A stretch of DNA of 64,000 nucleotides from Seonamhaeicola aphaedonensis (GTDB lineage: Bacteria; Bacteroidota; Bacteroidia; Flavobacteriales; Flavobacteriaceae): NCBI RefSeq assembly GCF_003386195.1, contig NZ_QRDX01000002.1:153844-217843 (forward strand), in the 5' to 3' direction. The notes under the pieces are model-generated. The model made no database searches and was not told the DNA's origin. It saw nothing but the letters and a program-made list of their open reading frames with translations. The position numbers were made by a program, and so were the translations under genes. Of the stretch, positions 41,614 to 50,902 are shown piece by piece (within the stretch, counting starts at the first letter, position 1; every line of letters starts with the position of its first letter).

Positions 41614-42230
41614 TACAAATTGATGTTGTATGGTTTTAAATCTTCAATTAGTTGCTCTGGACTTTTAAATCTAATACCATTAATCCCCAAATTATTTGCT
41701 GCTTCAATATTTCGAGCATTATCATCAATAAAAATTGATTTTTCTGGTTTTATATTAAAACGATTTAAAGTTAAATGGTAAATTTCATCAAAGGGTTTTC
41801 TGGTTTTTTCTTCTCCCGAAACAATAATGCCCTCAAACCATTGTAAAAATTCAAACCTATCTAGTGCTATTGGAAAAGTTTCTGCACTCCAATTAGTTAA
41901 AGCCACAACTTTATAGTTGTTAGAATTTATGATTTTTTTCAAAATTTCAACGGTACCTGATATGGAATCTCCCAACATATCTACCCATCGACCATAAAAC
42001 ATTCTAATGAGTTCTTCGTGTTCTGGAAACATGGCTACACGCTCTTCAGTAGCTTTTGCCATAGGGTAACCAGCATCTTGGTTTTCATTCCAGTTGTTTG
42101 TACAAATGTTATCAAAAAACCATTGCATTTTGTCTCTATCACCATTGAATTCATCAAGGTAAACATATTCTGGATTCCAATCTATAAGAACACCACCAAG
42201 GTCGAAAATAAATGTATCTATTTTATGCAT
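41613..42230 (-). CDS. HAD-superfamily hydrolase (YihX-like)
   Basis: A 205-residue HAD-IA protein. Motif I is FIFDLGGVLIDWNP (nucleophile Asp9; Gly replaces the usual second Asp, as in YihX). Motif II is VVALTNWS near 112, motif III is the RKPFDEIY lysine and motif IV is FIDDNARNIEAANNLG. YihX removes phosphate from glucose-1-phosphate. It lies 1 base after prfB, in the order prfB, HAD, arsC-like. Confidence 0.87.
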   Translation of the reverse strand: MHKIDTFIFDLGGVLIDWNPEYVYLDEFNGDRDKMQWFFDNICTNNWNENQDAGYPMAKATEERVAMFPEHEELIRMFYGRWVDMLGDSISGTVEILKKIINSNNYKVVALTNWSAETFPIALDRFEFLQWFEGIIVSGEEKTRKPFDEIYHLTLNRFNIKPEKSIFIDDNARNIEAANNLGINGIRFKSPEQLIEDLKPYNINL

Positions 42231-42231
42231 A

Positions 42232-43342
42232 TTATAATTGGTCTGTTTCTTCTTGTTTTTGTCCCATACTCATTAAATAGGATTTTAAAAATGAATTAAT
42301 ATCGCCATTCATTACCGCATCTACATTACCAGTTTCATGACCCGTGCGCACATCTTTTACCAATTTATAAGGATGCATCACGTAATTTCGTATTTGGCTA
42401 CCCCATTCAATTTTCATTTTACTCGCCTCAATGTCATCTCTTTGGGCACGTTGCTTTTCTAGTTCTATTTCGTACAGTTGAGAGCGCAACATTTGCATAG
42501 CACGTTCTCTGTTATCATGCTGAGAACGCGTTTCAGAACATGAAATTTGAATACCAGTAGGTTTGTGAACTAACTGTACTTTGGTTTCAACTTTGTTAAC
42601 GTTTTGTCCGCCGGCACCACTAGAACGAGCCGTAGTTATTTCAATATCGGCAGGATTTATTTCTATTTCAATCGTATCATCCACCAATGGATATACATAC
42701 ACTGAGGCAAAGCTTGTATGCCGTTTGGCATTGCTATCAAATGGGGAAATCCGCACTAGCCTGTGTACACCGTTCTCACCTTTCAGCCAACCAAAAGCAA
42801 AATCACCATCAATTTCAAGCGTCACTGTTTTTATGCCAGCAACATCCCCTTCTTGATAATTTAGTTCCTTGACTTTATAACCGCTCTTCTCGGCATACAT
42901 TAAATACATACGCATGAGCATACTGGCCCAGTCACAACTTTCAGTACCTCCAGCACCAGCAGTAATTTGAAGCACAGCACTTAATCCATCACCTTCATCA
43001 GATAACATATTTTTAAACTCAATATCTTCTAGAAATGTGGCAGATTTATTAAAATGCAATTCAATTTCTTCGGCAGGAGTTTCTCCTTCTTTGTAGAACT
43101 CGTAAAGTACTTCTAAATCTTCAATTTGAGCCTTAATTGTGTTATAATCTTCAACCCACTTCTTTTTTACTCGAAGTGATTTCATAACTACTTCGGCAGA
43201 TTTAGGGTCATCCCAGAAATTAGGATCAAAGGTTTGTTCTTCTTCGTTTTGAATTTCAATAAGCTTCCTATCTATGTCAAAGATAGTGCCTTAGTTTGTC
43301 AAGGCGGGTATTAAGATCTTTAATTTGATCTGATGTAATCAT
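42232..43342 (-). CDS. prfB: Peptide chain release factor 2, programmed +1 frameshift
   Basis: The gene starts at the ATG at 43342 and runs 21 codons ([17 protein letters not shown]...). It meets TGA at 43277-43279 in the sequence CTT TGA C, where the ribosome shifts +1 and continues in frame to 42232, giving a 369-residue factor. This is the classic RF2 autoregulatory site: low RF2 gives slow UGA reading and more shifting. A purine-rich stimulator (AAGG) lies a few bases upstream. The GGQ motif is in [15 protein letters not shown], and the SPF-type tripeptide is in [18 protein letters not shown]2 releases peptides at UAA and UGA. Confidence 0.95.
43273..43288 (-). promoter_or_regulatory. RF2 +1 recoding site
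   Basis: The sequence TATCTTTGACATA on the minus strand has the stop TGA at 43277-43279 in zero frame and GAC at 43276-43278 after the shift. CTTTGAC is the standard slippery heptamer of bacterial prfB. Confidence 0.93.
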
Positions 43343-43360
43343 AGTTGTATTTGTTTGGAA

Positions 43361-43368
43361 CAAAAATA
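43361..43368 (-). promoter_or_regulatory. -7 element for prfB
   Basis: TATTTTTG on the minus strand, 18 bases before the ATG at 43342, matches TAnnTTTG. Confidence 0.55.
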
Positions 43369-43457
43369 TAATTAATAGTGATTAGCTGAAATAACTTCGT
43401 ATATTTTTTTAGATTTAACTCTTTAACAAGAGAATAACTTTCTATAAATTATTCAAT

Positions 43458-44489
43458 ATGAAAATTGATTTAAGAAGTGATACAGTTACAAAACCAACAA
43501 AAGCTATGTTGGATTATATGATTCAAGCAAATGTTGGTGATGATGTTTTTAGAGAAGATGAGACTGTTAATTTATTGGAAGAACGAATAGCAAATATGTT
43601 TGGAAAAGATAAAGCCTTGTTTTTTCCTAGTGGAACCATGGCAAACCAAACAGCTGTTAAACTACATACTAAACCTGGTGATCAAATTATTTCTGATAAA
43701 TACGCCCATATTTATAATTATGAATCGGGTGGTGTTGCTTTTAATAGTGGTGTTTCCTGCAAATTGCTAAATGGAAATAGAGGTATGTTTACAGCAAAAC
43801 AGGTTGATGAAGCTATTAATCCTAGTGACTATTGGTATGCACCTACAAGTATGGTAGCCATTGAAAATACAACTAATAAAGGTGGCGGGGCTTGTTGGGA
43901 TTATGATGAACTACTAAAGATTAAAGATATTTGTTTAAATAATAATTTAGGGATTCATTTAGATGGAGCCAGATTGTGGAATGCATTAGTTGCTAAAAAA
44001 GAAACAACACAGCAATATGGAGAAATTTTCGATACTATTTCGGTGTGCTTAAGTAAAGGATTAGGTTGTCCTGTGGGGTCTGTTTTAGTTGGAAATGAAA
44101 CTATCATGCAAAATGCATTAAGACTTAGAAAAGTTTTTGGAGGCAACATGCGGCAGGTAGGTTATTTGGCTGCGGCGGGTATCTATGCTATAGAAAACAA
44201 TATGGATAGATTAGCCGAAGATCATAAAAAAGCTAAAGACATAGGAGGTGTGCTTTCTAAACTATCCTGCATAAAAAAGGTAGAACCTGTAGAAACTAAT
44301 ATTGTGATTTTTGAACTAAATGATGATGTAAATGAAAATGAATTTGTTCAAAAGTTAGCCAACAAAAACATACACATCATTAGTATGGGAGGTCATAAAC
44401 TAAGAGTAGTCACCCATTTAGATTACACAAATAATATGCATGAAAAATTTTTACGTTTGCTAAATAAAATTGATTTCACTAAACACTAA
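43458..44489 (+). CDS. ltaE: Low-specificity L-threonine aldolase
   Basis: A 343-residue PLP enzyme of fold type I. It opens KIDLRSDTVTKPTKAM, has FFPSGTMANQTAVKLH near residue 55, HLDGARLWNA near 170 and the PLP lysine in SVCLSKGLGCPVGS near 197-200. It splits threonine or allo-threonine to glycine and acetaldehyde. Its last codons lie in the heptad array at 44478-44533, which also supplies the stop codon. Confidence 0.93.
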   Translation: MKIDLRSDTVTKPTKAMLDYMIQANVGDDVFREDETVNLLEERIANMFGKDKALFFPSGTMANQTAVKLHTKPGDQIISDKYAHIYNYESGGVAFNSGVSCKLLNGNRGMFTAKQVDEAINPSDYWYAPTSMVAIENTTNKGGGACWDYDELLKIKDICLNNNLGIHLDGARLWNALVAKKETTQQYGEIFDTISVCLSKGLGCPVGSVLVGNETIMQNALRLRKVFGGNMRQVGYLAAAGIYAIENNMDRLAEDHKKAKDIGGVLSKLSCIKKVEPVETNIVIFELNDDVNENEFVQKLANKNIHIISMGGHKLRVVTHLDYTNNMHEKFLRLLNKIDFTKH

Positions 44490-44533
44490 ACACTAAACAC
44501 TAAACACTAAACACTAAACACTAAACACTAATC
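44478..44533. repeat. (ACTAAAC)7 heptanucleotide array between convergent stops
   Basis: Seven perfect copies of ACTAAAC (44478-44526) and one imperfect copy (44527-44533) fill the gap between ltaE and the YbaB-type gene. Read on the other strand the unit is AGTGTTT, in the same AGTNNNN register as the array at 5883. The first units provide the last codons (Thr, Lys, His) and the stop of ltaE. Confidence 0.9.
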
Positions 44534-44534
44534 A

Positions 44535-44858
44535 CTATTTAAACATGTCCATTCCAGGAATATTAGGCATGCCTTCTTTGGCTACTGCTGCCAGTTCAGT
44601 TTCATTTACTTTCGTTGCTTTTTCAATCGCTTTATTTAGTGTTAATATTAAGTAATCTTCAAGTTGCTCCTTATCTTGTAGTAGTTCATCATCAATACAA
44701 ATAGATTTTATCTCTCTGTTAGCCGTAAGGGTTACACTTAATTTACCATCAGAACTTTTTTCTTCAACTAAAACGGTATCTAAACGTTTTTTTGTCTCTT
44801 CAACTTTTCTTTGGGTTTCCTTTAGCTTACCCATCATATTCATCATATCTCCAAACAT
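44535..44858 (-). CDS. YbaB/EbfC family nucleoid-associated protein
   Basis: A 107-residue DNA-binding protein. It has the [18 protein letters not shown] opening helix, [26 protein letters not shown] in the middle strands and [18 protein letters not shown] at the end. YbaB dimers bind DNA and alter local structure. It is not next to recR or dnaX as it often is elsewhere. The start ATG is at 44858. Confidence 0.9.
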   Translation of the reverse strand: MFGDMMNMMGKLKETQRKVEETKKRLDTVLVEEKSSDGKLSVTLTANREIKSICIDDELLQDKEQLEDYLILTLNKAIEKATKVNETELAAVAKEGMPNIPGMDMFK

Positions 44859-44924
44859 AAATCTTAATTTTAATGGTTAGAAGTACAAATTTAATAGGTA
44901 AATTAATGACATAGAAATTTTAAA

Positions 44925-47063
44925 ATGAAAAGTTGGAGTTTTATTTTATTCTTAAGTATTATTTTTGCGCTTTCGTGTAAAGAAGAAACTAAAATGACAG
45001 AACCTAATATTCTGGATGATGCACCTGTTGCCATAAAAAAACCTAAAAAACTAACAATTCATAACGATGTTAGAATTGATAACTATTATTGGTTAAACCA
45101 GCGAGAAAATAAAGAAGTTATTGATTATTTAAATGCTGAAAATGCATATACTAAAAAAGTAATGCAACATACAGAATCTTTTCAAAAAATATTATTTGAA
45201 GAGATGAAATCTAGGATAAAAGAAGAAGATACTACCGTTCCTTATAAACTGAATGGGTATTGGTATATGACACGTTATGAAAAAGGAAAAGATTATCCTG
45301 TTTATGTCAGAAAAAAAGAATCCCTAGAAGCCCCAGAGGAATTGCTGTTTAATTGTAATGATATGGCCAAGGAACACGCGTATTTCAAGTTAGGGGGGAT
45401 TGCTATAAGTCCAGATAACAAGTTAGCAGCATTTTCGACAGATGTAGTAAGTAGGAGACAATATACCATTCAAATTAAAAACTTAGAAACTGGTGAGATT
45501 TTAGAAGACAACATTAAAAACACTACAGGTAGTGTAACTTGGGCAAATGACAACAAGACCTTGTTTTACACCACGAAAGATGAAGTGACACTGCGCTCTC
45601 ACAAAATATTCAAACACAAGTTAGGTTCTAAAGTTGAGAAAGACATTGAAGTATATCATGAAGCAGATGATACTTTTAACACCTTTGTTTATAAATCAAA
45701 ATCCAGACAATACATCATCATTGGTTCATCTAGCACCCTGTCAACAGAGTATAGATTTTTGAATGCTAATGACCCCGATGGTTCGTTTAAAGTGTTTCAG
45801 GAGCGTCAAAAAAAATTAGAGTACAGTATAGCTCACTATAATGGCTGTTTTTACATAATGACCAATGCCAATGGCGCCACAAATTTTAAATTAATGAAAA
45901 CTGATGAGAATAACACTTCTATAAACCATTGGGAAGAAGTTATTCCACACCGAAATGATGTTTTGCTAGAAGATATTGAGATTTTCAAAAACCACTTAGT
46001 GGTTAATGAGCGTGAAAATGGATTGAATAAATTACGAATCATGAGTTGGAATGGAACCGAAGATTATTATCTGCCATTCGAGTCTGAAACTTACACCGTT
46101 TATATAGGTAATAATCCAGATTTTGATAGTGAGTTTCTTCGATATTCCTACAACTCCTTAACAACCCCTAGCTCTGTTATAGATTACAATTTTAAAACAA
46201 AACAAAGTGAGATTAAAAAAGAACAAGAAGTTTTAGGTGGAAAATTTAATAAAAACAACTATGAGTCTAAAAGAATTTGGGCAACAGCAAGAGATGGTGT
46301 ACAAGTTCCTATTTCATTGGTTTACAAAAAAGGAATAAAATTAGATGGTTCCAATCCATTATTACAATATGCTTATGGTTCCTATGGCTCTACAATAGAT
46401 CCATCCTTCTCAACCATTAGGCTGAGTTTATTAGATCGTGGCTTTATATATGCCATTTCACATGTAAGAGGAGGTGAATATTTAGGGAGAAGTTGGTATG
46501 AGAACGGTAAATTACTAACTAAAAAGAACACATTCTTTGATTTTATTGATTGTTCTAAATATTTAATTCAAAAAAAATACACGTCTAAACATCATTTATA
46601 CGCTTATGGAGGATCTGCAGGAGGTCTTTTAATGGGTGCTGTGATAAATTTAAATCCTGAATTGTATAAAGGGGTCTTAGCTGCTGTTCCATTTGTAGAT
46701 GTTGTCACAACCATGTTAGATGATAGCATTCCTTTAACAACAGGAGAATATGATGAATGGGGAGACCCTAATAAAAAAGAGTATTATCATTATATGAAAT
46801 CGTATTCACCCTATGATAATATTGAAGCTAAAGACTACCCAAATATGCTGGTTACAACAGGTTTACACGATTCTCAAGTTCAATATTGGGAGCCTGCCAA
46901 GTGGGTTGCAAAATTACGTGAACTGAAAACAGACTCCAACATACTTTTGTTGCATACCGACATGGATTCTGGTCATGGTGGCGCATCTGGAAGATTTGAA
47001 AGCTTAAAAGAAGTAGCTCTAGAATATGCATTTTTGTTAGATTTAGAGGGTATTAATAATTAA
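44925..47063 (+). CDS. S9A prolyl oligopeptidase/oligopeptidase B lipoprotein
   Basis: A 712-residue serine peptidase with a lipoprotein signal (LSIIFALSC, Cys18). The beta-propeller is at about residues 60-440, and the alpha/beta hydrolase domain follows. The nucleophile is Ser564 in YGGSAGG, with the TGLHDSQVQYWEP Asp region near 645 and DMDSGHGG His near 685. The N-terminal helical part (DVRIDNYYWLNQRENKEV) is typical of PtrB. It cleaves peptides after basic or proline residues in the periplasm. Confidence 0.92.
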   Translation: MKSWSFILFLSIIFALSCKEETKMTEPNILDDAPVAIKKPKKLTIHNDVRIDNYYWLNQRENKEVIDYLNAENAYTKKVMQHTESFQKILFEEMKSRIKEEDTTVPYKLNGYWYMTRYEKGKDYPVYVRKKESLEAPEELLFNCNDMAKEHAYFKLGGIAISPDNKLAAFSTDVVSRRQYTIQIKNLETGEILEDNIKNTTGSVTWANDNKTLFYTTKDEVTLRSHKIFKHKLGSKVEKDIEVYHEADDTFNTFVYKSKSRQYIIIGSSSTLSTEYRFLNANDPDGSFKVFQERQKKLEYSIAHYNGCFYIMTNANGATNFKLMKTDENNTSINHWEEVIPHRNDVLLEDIEIFKNHLVVNERENGLNKLRIMSWNGTEDYYLPFESETYTVYIGNNPDFDSEFLRYSYNSLTTPSSVIDYNFKTKQSEIKKEQEVLGGKFNKNNYESKRIWATARDGVQVPISLVYKKGIKLDGSNPLLQYAYGSYGSTIDPSFSTIRLSLLDRGFIYAISHVRGGEYLGRSWYENGKLLTKKNTFFDFIDCSKYLIQKKYTSKHHLYAYGGSAGGLLMGAVINLNPELYKGVLAAVPFVDVVTTMLDDSIPLTTGEYDEWGDPNKKEYYHYMKSYSPYDNIEAKDYPNMLVTTGLHDSQVQYWEPAKWVAKLRELKTDSNILLLHTDMDSGHGGASGRFESLKEVALEYAFLLDLEGINN

Positions 47064-47078
47064 TTTAAAAAAAAACCT

Positions 47079-47086
47079 TACTTTTG
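47079..47086 (+). promoter_or_regulatory. -7 element for the CBS-like PLP gene
   Basis: TACTTTTG matches TAnnTTTG and lies 54 bases before the ATG at 47141. Confidence 0.5.
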
Positions 47087-47140
47087 TCAGGTTTTAAGAC
47101 GTGTATTAATTAGTATATTGCGGCTTATAAAATTCATTTA

Positions 47141-48181
47141 ATGAAACAAGAGAATAAGGTTTATAGCAGTGTATTAGACTTAATAGGTAATACGCCACTT
47201 GTTAAGCTTAATAGAATAACCTCTAAATTTAAAGGTGATTTTTACGCTAAAATTGAATCCTTTAATCCTGGACACTCGTCAAAAGATAGAATAGCACTTT
47301 ACATTATTGAACAAGCCGAAAAACAGGGCATTTTAAAACCAGGTGACACTATCATAGAAACCACCTCTGGTAATACAGGGTTTAGTTTAGCTATGGTTAG
47401 TATCATTAAAGGTTATGAATGTGTTTTGGCAGTAAGTTCTAAATCATCGCCAGACAAGATAGACATGCTCAAAACCATGGGAGCAAAGGTTTATGTATGT
47501 CCTGCGCATGTTAGTGCAGATGACCCTAGGTCATATTATGAAGTTGCTAAAAGATTACACGAAGAAAGAAAAGGTTCTGTTTACATCAATCAATATTTTA
47601 ATCAATTAAATATTGATGCCCATTATCATTCAACGGGTGCTGAGATTTGGAATCAAACAGAAGGAAAGATTACACATCTTGTAGCTTGTAGTGGAACGGG
47701 TGGTACCATTAGTGGCACAGCAAAGTATTTAAAAGAACAAAATCCAAATATTAAAGTTATTGGTGTAGATGCTTTTGGTTCTGTAATTAAAAAATACCAT
47801 GAGACCAGAGAATTTGATGCTAATGAAATATACCCCTATAGAATTGAAGGCTTAGGAAAAAACCTAATTCCAACAGCCACAGATTTTGACACTATAGATG
47901 AGTTTATTAAAGTAACCGATGAAGACAGTGCTCATACAGCAAGAGAAATAGCAAGAACAGAAGGTATGTTTGTTGGCTATACGTCTGGAGCTGCTGTTCA
48001 GGCTTTAAAACAACTTAGTGAGGCTGGTGAGTTTAAAAATAGTGATAAGGTTGTAGTGATATTTCCAGACCATGGCTCCAGATACATGAGTAAAGTTTAC
48101 AGTGATAAATGGATGAATGACCAAGGGTTTTTTGATAGTATTCATGAAGAATCCATACAGAAGGTTCAGTACATAAAATAA
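47141..48181 (+). CDS. Cystathionine/cysteine synthase-type PLP enzyme (possible cysteate synthase)
   Basis: A 346-residue fold type II PLP enzyme. [13 protein letters not shown] opens it, the PLP lysine is in HSSKDRIA near residue 48, [12 protein letters not shown] follows, and [13 protein letters not shown] near 195 is the phosphate loop. The segment [33 protein letters not shown] resembles eukaryotic-type cystathionine beta-synthase more than CysK, but there is no CBS regulatory pair. Next to an alpha-oxoamine synthase and a GNAT acyltransferase, a cysteate synthase role in sulfonolipid synthesis is plausible. Cysteine synthase or cystathionine beta-synthase activity is the alternative. 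Confidence 0.85.
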   Translation: MKQENKVYSSVLDLIGNTPLVKLNRITSKFKGDFYAKIESFNPGHSSKDRIALYIIEQAEKQGILKPGDTIIETTSGNTGFSLAMVSIIKGYECVLAVSSKSSPDKIDMLKTMGAKVYVCPAHVSADDPRSYYEVAKRLHEERKGSVYINQYFNQLNIDAHYHSTGAEIWNQTEGKITHLVACSGTGGTISGTAKYLKEQNPNIKVIGVDAFGSVIKKYHETREFDANEIYPYRIEGLGKNLIPTATDFDTIDEFIKVTDEDSAHTAREIARTEGMFVGYTSGAAVQALKQLSEAGEFKNSDKVVVIFPDHGSRYMSKVYSDKWMNDQGFFDSIHEESIQKVQYIK

Positions 48182-48194
48182 AAATATTTTTTAC

Positions 48195-48244
48195 AAAAAA
48201 AGAGGTTGGGTTTTGTTATAATGCAGAATTTAATCTCTTTTTTT
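48195..48244 (+). terminator. Probable terminator after the CBS-like gene
   Basis: AAAAAAAGAGGTT (48195-48207) pairs with AATCTCTTTTTTT (48232-48244) with one G-U pair across a 24-base loop, ending in a T tract. Confidence 0.55.
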
Positions 48245-48295
48245 GTTTTACGAATAATTGGGCTTTAAAAATTATGGTTAAATCATTTAAATAGT

Positions 48296-48303
48296 TAATT
48301 TTG
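48296..48303 (+). promoter_or_regulatory. -7 element candidate for the alpha-oxoamine synthase gene
   Basis: TAATTTTG matches TAnnTTTG but lies 123 bases before the ATG at 48427, so the leader would be long. Confidence 0.4.
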
Positions 48304-48426
48304 CACGAACTAACTAAGGACTATTTTTTGATAATTTCGTATAAATAAGACATTGTTCAGTTGACTTATAATGCACTTCCTTTTTTAGTTATATCATATA
48401 GTTTTATAGCATTTAGATTTATATAA

Positions 48427-49686
48427 ATGAAAGATTTATTTGAAAAAATTTATAGAGATAAAGGGCCATTAGGTAAATGGGCATCTCAAGCAGAAGGATA
48501 TTTTGTATTTCCTAAGTTAGAAGGAGAGATTTCAAATAGAATGAAGTTTCAGGGCAAAGAAGTTATTACGTGGAGCATTAACGATTATCTGGGGCTAGCA
48601 AACCATCCTGAAGTTAGAAAAGTGGATGCCGAAGCTGCTGCTCAATATGGTTCAGCTTATCCAATGGGTGCTAGAATGATGTCTGGTCACACAGACTTAC
48701 ATGAAAAGCTTCAAAATGAATTAGCTTCATTTGTAAACAAAGAAGCTGCTTATCTTTTAAATTTTGGATATCAAGGCATGGTGTCAACTATTGATGCGCT
48801 TGTTGCAAAAGATGATATTATTGTATATGATGTTGATGCACATGCATGTATTATAGATGGTGTACGTTTGCATATGGGGAAACGCTTTACCTATAAACAC
48901 AATGATGTTGAAAGTTTAGAGAAAAACTTAGAACGCGCCAGTAAAATGGCAGAACAAACTGGTGGAGGCATTCTAGTTATCAGTGAAGGTGTTTTTGGAA
49001 TGCGTGGAGAGCAAGGTCGTTTAAAAGAAATTGTAGCCTTAAAGAAAAAATTCAATTTTAGATTATTTGTTGACGATGCCCATGGTTTTGGAACCTTAGG
49101 AGCTACCGGAGCAGGAGCAGGAGAAGAGCAAGGGGTTCAAGATGATATTGATGTTTATTTTGCAACTTTTGCTAAATCTTTGGCTAGTACAGGAGCATTT
49201 ATTGCAGGAGACAAAGAAATTATAGATTATTTAAAATATAATTTAAGATCTCAAATGTTTGCTAAATCGCTTCAAATGCAATTAGTAGTTGGAGCACTAA
49301 AGCGTTTAGAAATGCTTAAAACCATGCCAGAATTAAAGGCTAAGTTATGGGAAAATGTAAACGCCTTACAGTCTGGTTTAAAAAAACGTGGATTTGATAT
49401 TGGAACTACACAAAGTTGTGTAACACCAGTATACTTAAAAGGAAGTATTCCAGAGGCTATGGCTTTAGTGAAGGATTTACGTGAAAATTACGGAATCTTC
49501 TGTTCTATAGTAGTTTATCCTGTAATACCTAAAGGAATGATTCTACTACGTTTAATCCCTACGGCTACTCATACTTTAGAAGATGTTAATGAAACATTAG
49601 CCGCTTTTGAAGGTATTAGAGATAGACTTGAAAATGGCACCTACAAGCGGTTGTCAGCTGCAGTTATGGCTGCTATGGGTGAATAA
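48427..49686 (+). CDS. Alpha-oxoamine synthase (serine palmitoyltransferase/cysteate acyltransferase type)
   Basis: A 419-residue PLP enzyme of the class II aminotransferase group that joins an acyl-CoA (or acyl-ACP) to an amino acid with loss of CO2. Key segments are NDYLGLANHPEV, GARMMSGHTDLHEKLQ, NFGYQGMVS, YDVDAHACIIDG (His stacking on PLP), VDDAHGFGTLG and the PLP lysine in FATFAKSLASTGAF near residue 240-250. The lysine context is more like serine palmitoyltransferases than KBL or BioF. It therefore probably makes the sphingoid or capnoid base. Exact amino acid (Ser or cysteate) cannot be read. Confidence 0.88.
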   Translation: MKDLFEKIYRDKGPLGKWASQAEGYFVFPKLEGEISNRMKFQGKEVITWSINDYLGLANHPEVRKVDAEAAAQYGSAYPMGARMMSGHTDLHEKLQNELASFVNKEAAYLLNFGYQGMVSTIDALVAKDDIIVYDVDAHACIIDGVRLHMGKRFTYKHNDVESLEKNLERASKMAEQTGGGILVISEGVFGMRGEQGRLKEIVALKKKFNFRLFVDDAHGFGTLGATGAGAGEEQGVQDDIDVYFATFAKSLASTGAFIAGDKEIIDYLKYNLRSQMFAKSLQMQLVVGALKRLEMLKTMPELKAKLWENVNALQSGLKKRGFDIGTTQSCVTPVYLKGSIPEAMALVKDLRENYGIFCSIVVYPVIPKGMILLRLIPTATHTLEDVNETLAAFEGIRDRLENGTYKRLSAAVMAAMGE

Positions 49687-49714
49687 AATATTGTAGATAT
49701 TGTATTAGAAAAAT

Positions 49715-49743
49715 AAAAAGTCCGATTTACCATCGGACTTTTT
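49715..49743. terminator. Terminator between convergent lipid genes
   Basis: AAAAAGTCCGAT (49715-49726) pairs with ATCGGACTTTTT (49732-49743) across a 5-base loop. It abuts the stop of the acyltransferase gene and serves both convergent genes. Confidence 0.88.
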
Positions 49744-50865
49744 TTATGACAAGGTTTTTTTAAAAGTTTTTCGTCGCCGGTATATAACTGGGTCAAAATG
49801 TTTCCAGATTTTTTGAATAGCTATATTGTCTTCCAGTTCTGGGGTTCTGTAACAGTATTCAATGCCTTTTTCTGTAAAAGTATTATAATACTCATTAAAA
49901 ATGACAGCGTGAACCCCTTTCTTTTGGTATTCTGGATGAATGCCAATAAGGTAGAAATTAACATCTTTACTGTGCTTTTTTGCTTTCAAAATATGTAAAA
50001 AACCGAAAGGAAAAAGTTTGCCTTTAGCTTTTTGTAGTGCTTTAGAGAAAGAAGGCATCACTATAGCAAATCCAATTAAATTATCATCTTTATCAATTAC
50101 AAACTTTATGTATTCTGGATTTACAAAACTGATAAACTTCTTTTTAAAATATTCTTTTTGAATATCTGTTATAGCTACAAATGATGATAGAGATGCGTAA
50201 CTTTCGTTAAACAAATCAAACATTTTATCAACATAAGGCATCACCTCAGATGTTTTGGTAAAATTTAAAGCTGTTAATTGGTAACGTTTCTTTATAAGTG
50301 CTTGTGCTTTCTCAAAGGTTTCAGGTTTAACATTGCTAAATGGAAATTCACTTTCTATATAGCCTTTTTCTATCTTATAGCCAGCGGCTTCGTAATGTTT
50401 TGCATAATAAGGGTAATTGTACCATGTTACCATAGGAGAATCATGTTCAAAACCCTCGGTAACAACCCCAACTTTATCAAGGTTAGAAAATCCTACAGGG
50501 CCCTCGGTATATTCAAGGCTATGTGTTTTACCAATAGCTTCAACCTCTTTTAATAATGCATTAGATACTTCTAAATCATCAATAAAATCAAACCAGCCAA
50601 AACGCATTTTTCTTTGATTCTGATCTTTCACTTCCAACCAATTAATAATGGCAGCCACTCTACCAACTATTTCATTGTTTTTATAAGCTAGAAATAGCCT
50701 AGCCTCAGCATCATTGAATACGGGATTTTCGTCTTTATCAAAGGTTTTTAATTCTTGACTTATAATTGGTGGCGTCCAATATTTGGAGTCCTTGTATAGC
50801 TTAAAAGGGAATTTTACAAATGCCTTTAAATCTTTTTTAGAGCCAACTTCTTTAATAGTAATCAT
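49744..50865 (-). CDS. GNAT-fold N-acyltransferase (possible bacterial ceramide synthase-like)
   Basis: A 373-residue protein with a degenerate double GNAT fold: ITIKEVGSKKDLKAFVKFPFKLY at the start, RVAAIINWLEVK near 70, and VNFYLIGIHPEYQKKGVHAVIFNEYYNTF near 310 as the acyl-CoA-binding beta4-alpha3 region with a Q-x-x-G-V pattern. It lies next to the alpha-oxoamine synthase. Caulobacter ceramide synthase is a GNAT-family acyltransferase of similar length, so N-acylation of a sphingoid or sulfonolipid base is plausible. The general fold is firm; the substrate is inferred. Confidence 0.75.
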   Translation of the reverse strand: MITIKEVGSKKDLKAFVKFPFKLYKDSKYWTPPIISQELKTFDKDENPVFNDAEARLFLAYKNNEIVGRVAAIINWLEVKDQNQRKMRFGWFDFIDDLEVSNALLKEVEAIGKTHSLEYTEGPVGFSNLDKVGVVTEGFEHDSPMVTWYNYPYYAKHYEAAGYKIEKGYIESEFPFSNVKPETFEKAQALIKKRYQLTALNFTKTSEVMPYVDKMFDLFNESYASLSSFVAITDIQKEYFKKKFISFVNPEYIKFVIDKDDNLIGFAIVMPSFSKALQKAKGKLFPFGFLHILKAKKHSKDVNFYLIGIHPEYQKKGVHAVIFNEYYNTFTEKGIEYCYRTPELEDNIAIQKIWKHFDPVIYRRRKTFKKTLS

Positions 50866-50902
50866 GTATAGTTAAAGTCTTTGGTTGGTTGAATTGGTTT
50901 AT

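Noticed and set aside
42581-42872. Plus-strand ORFs within prfB
   Set aside because: They lie antisense to the conserved GGQ region of RF2 and have no motif of their own.
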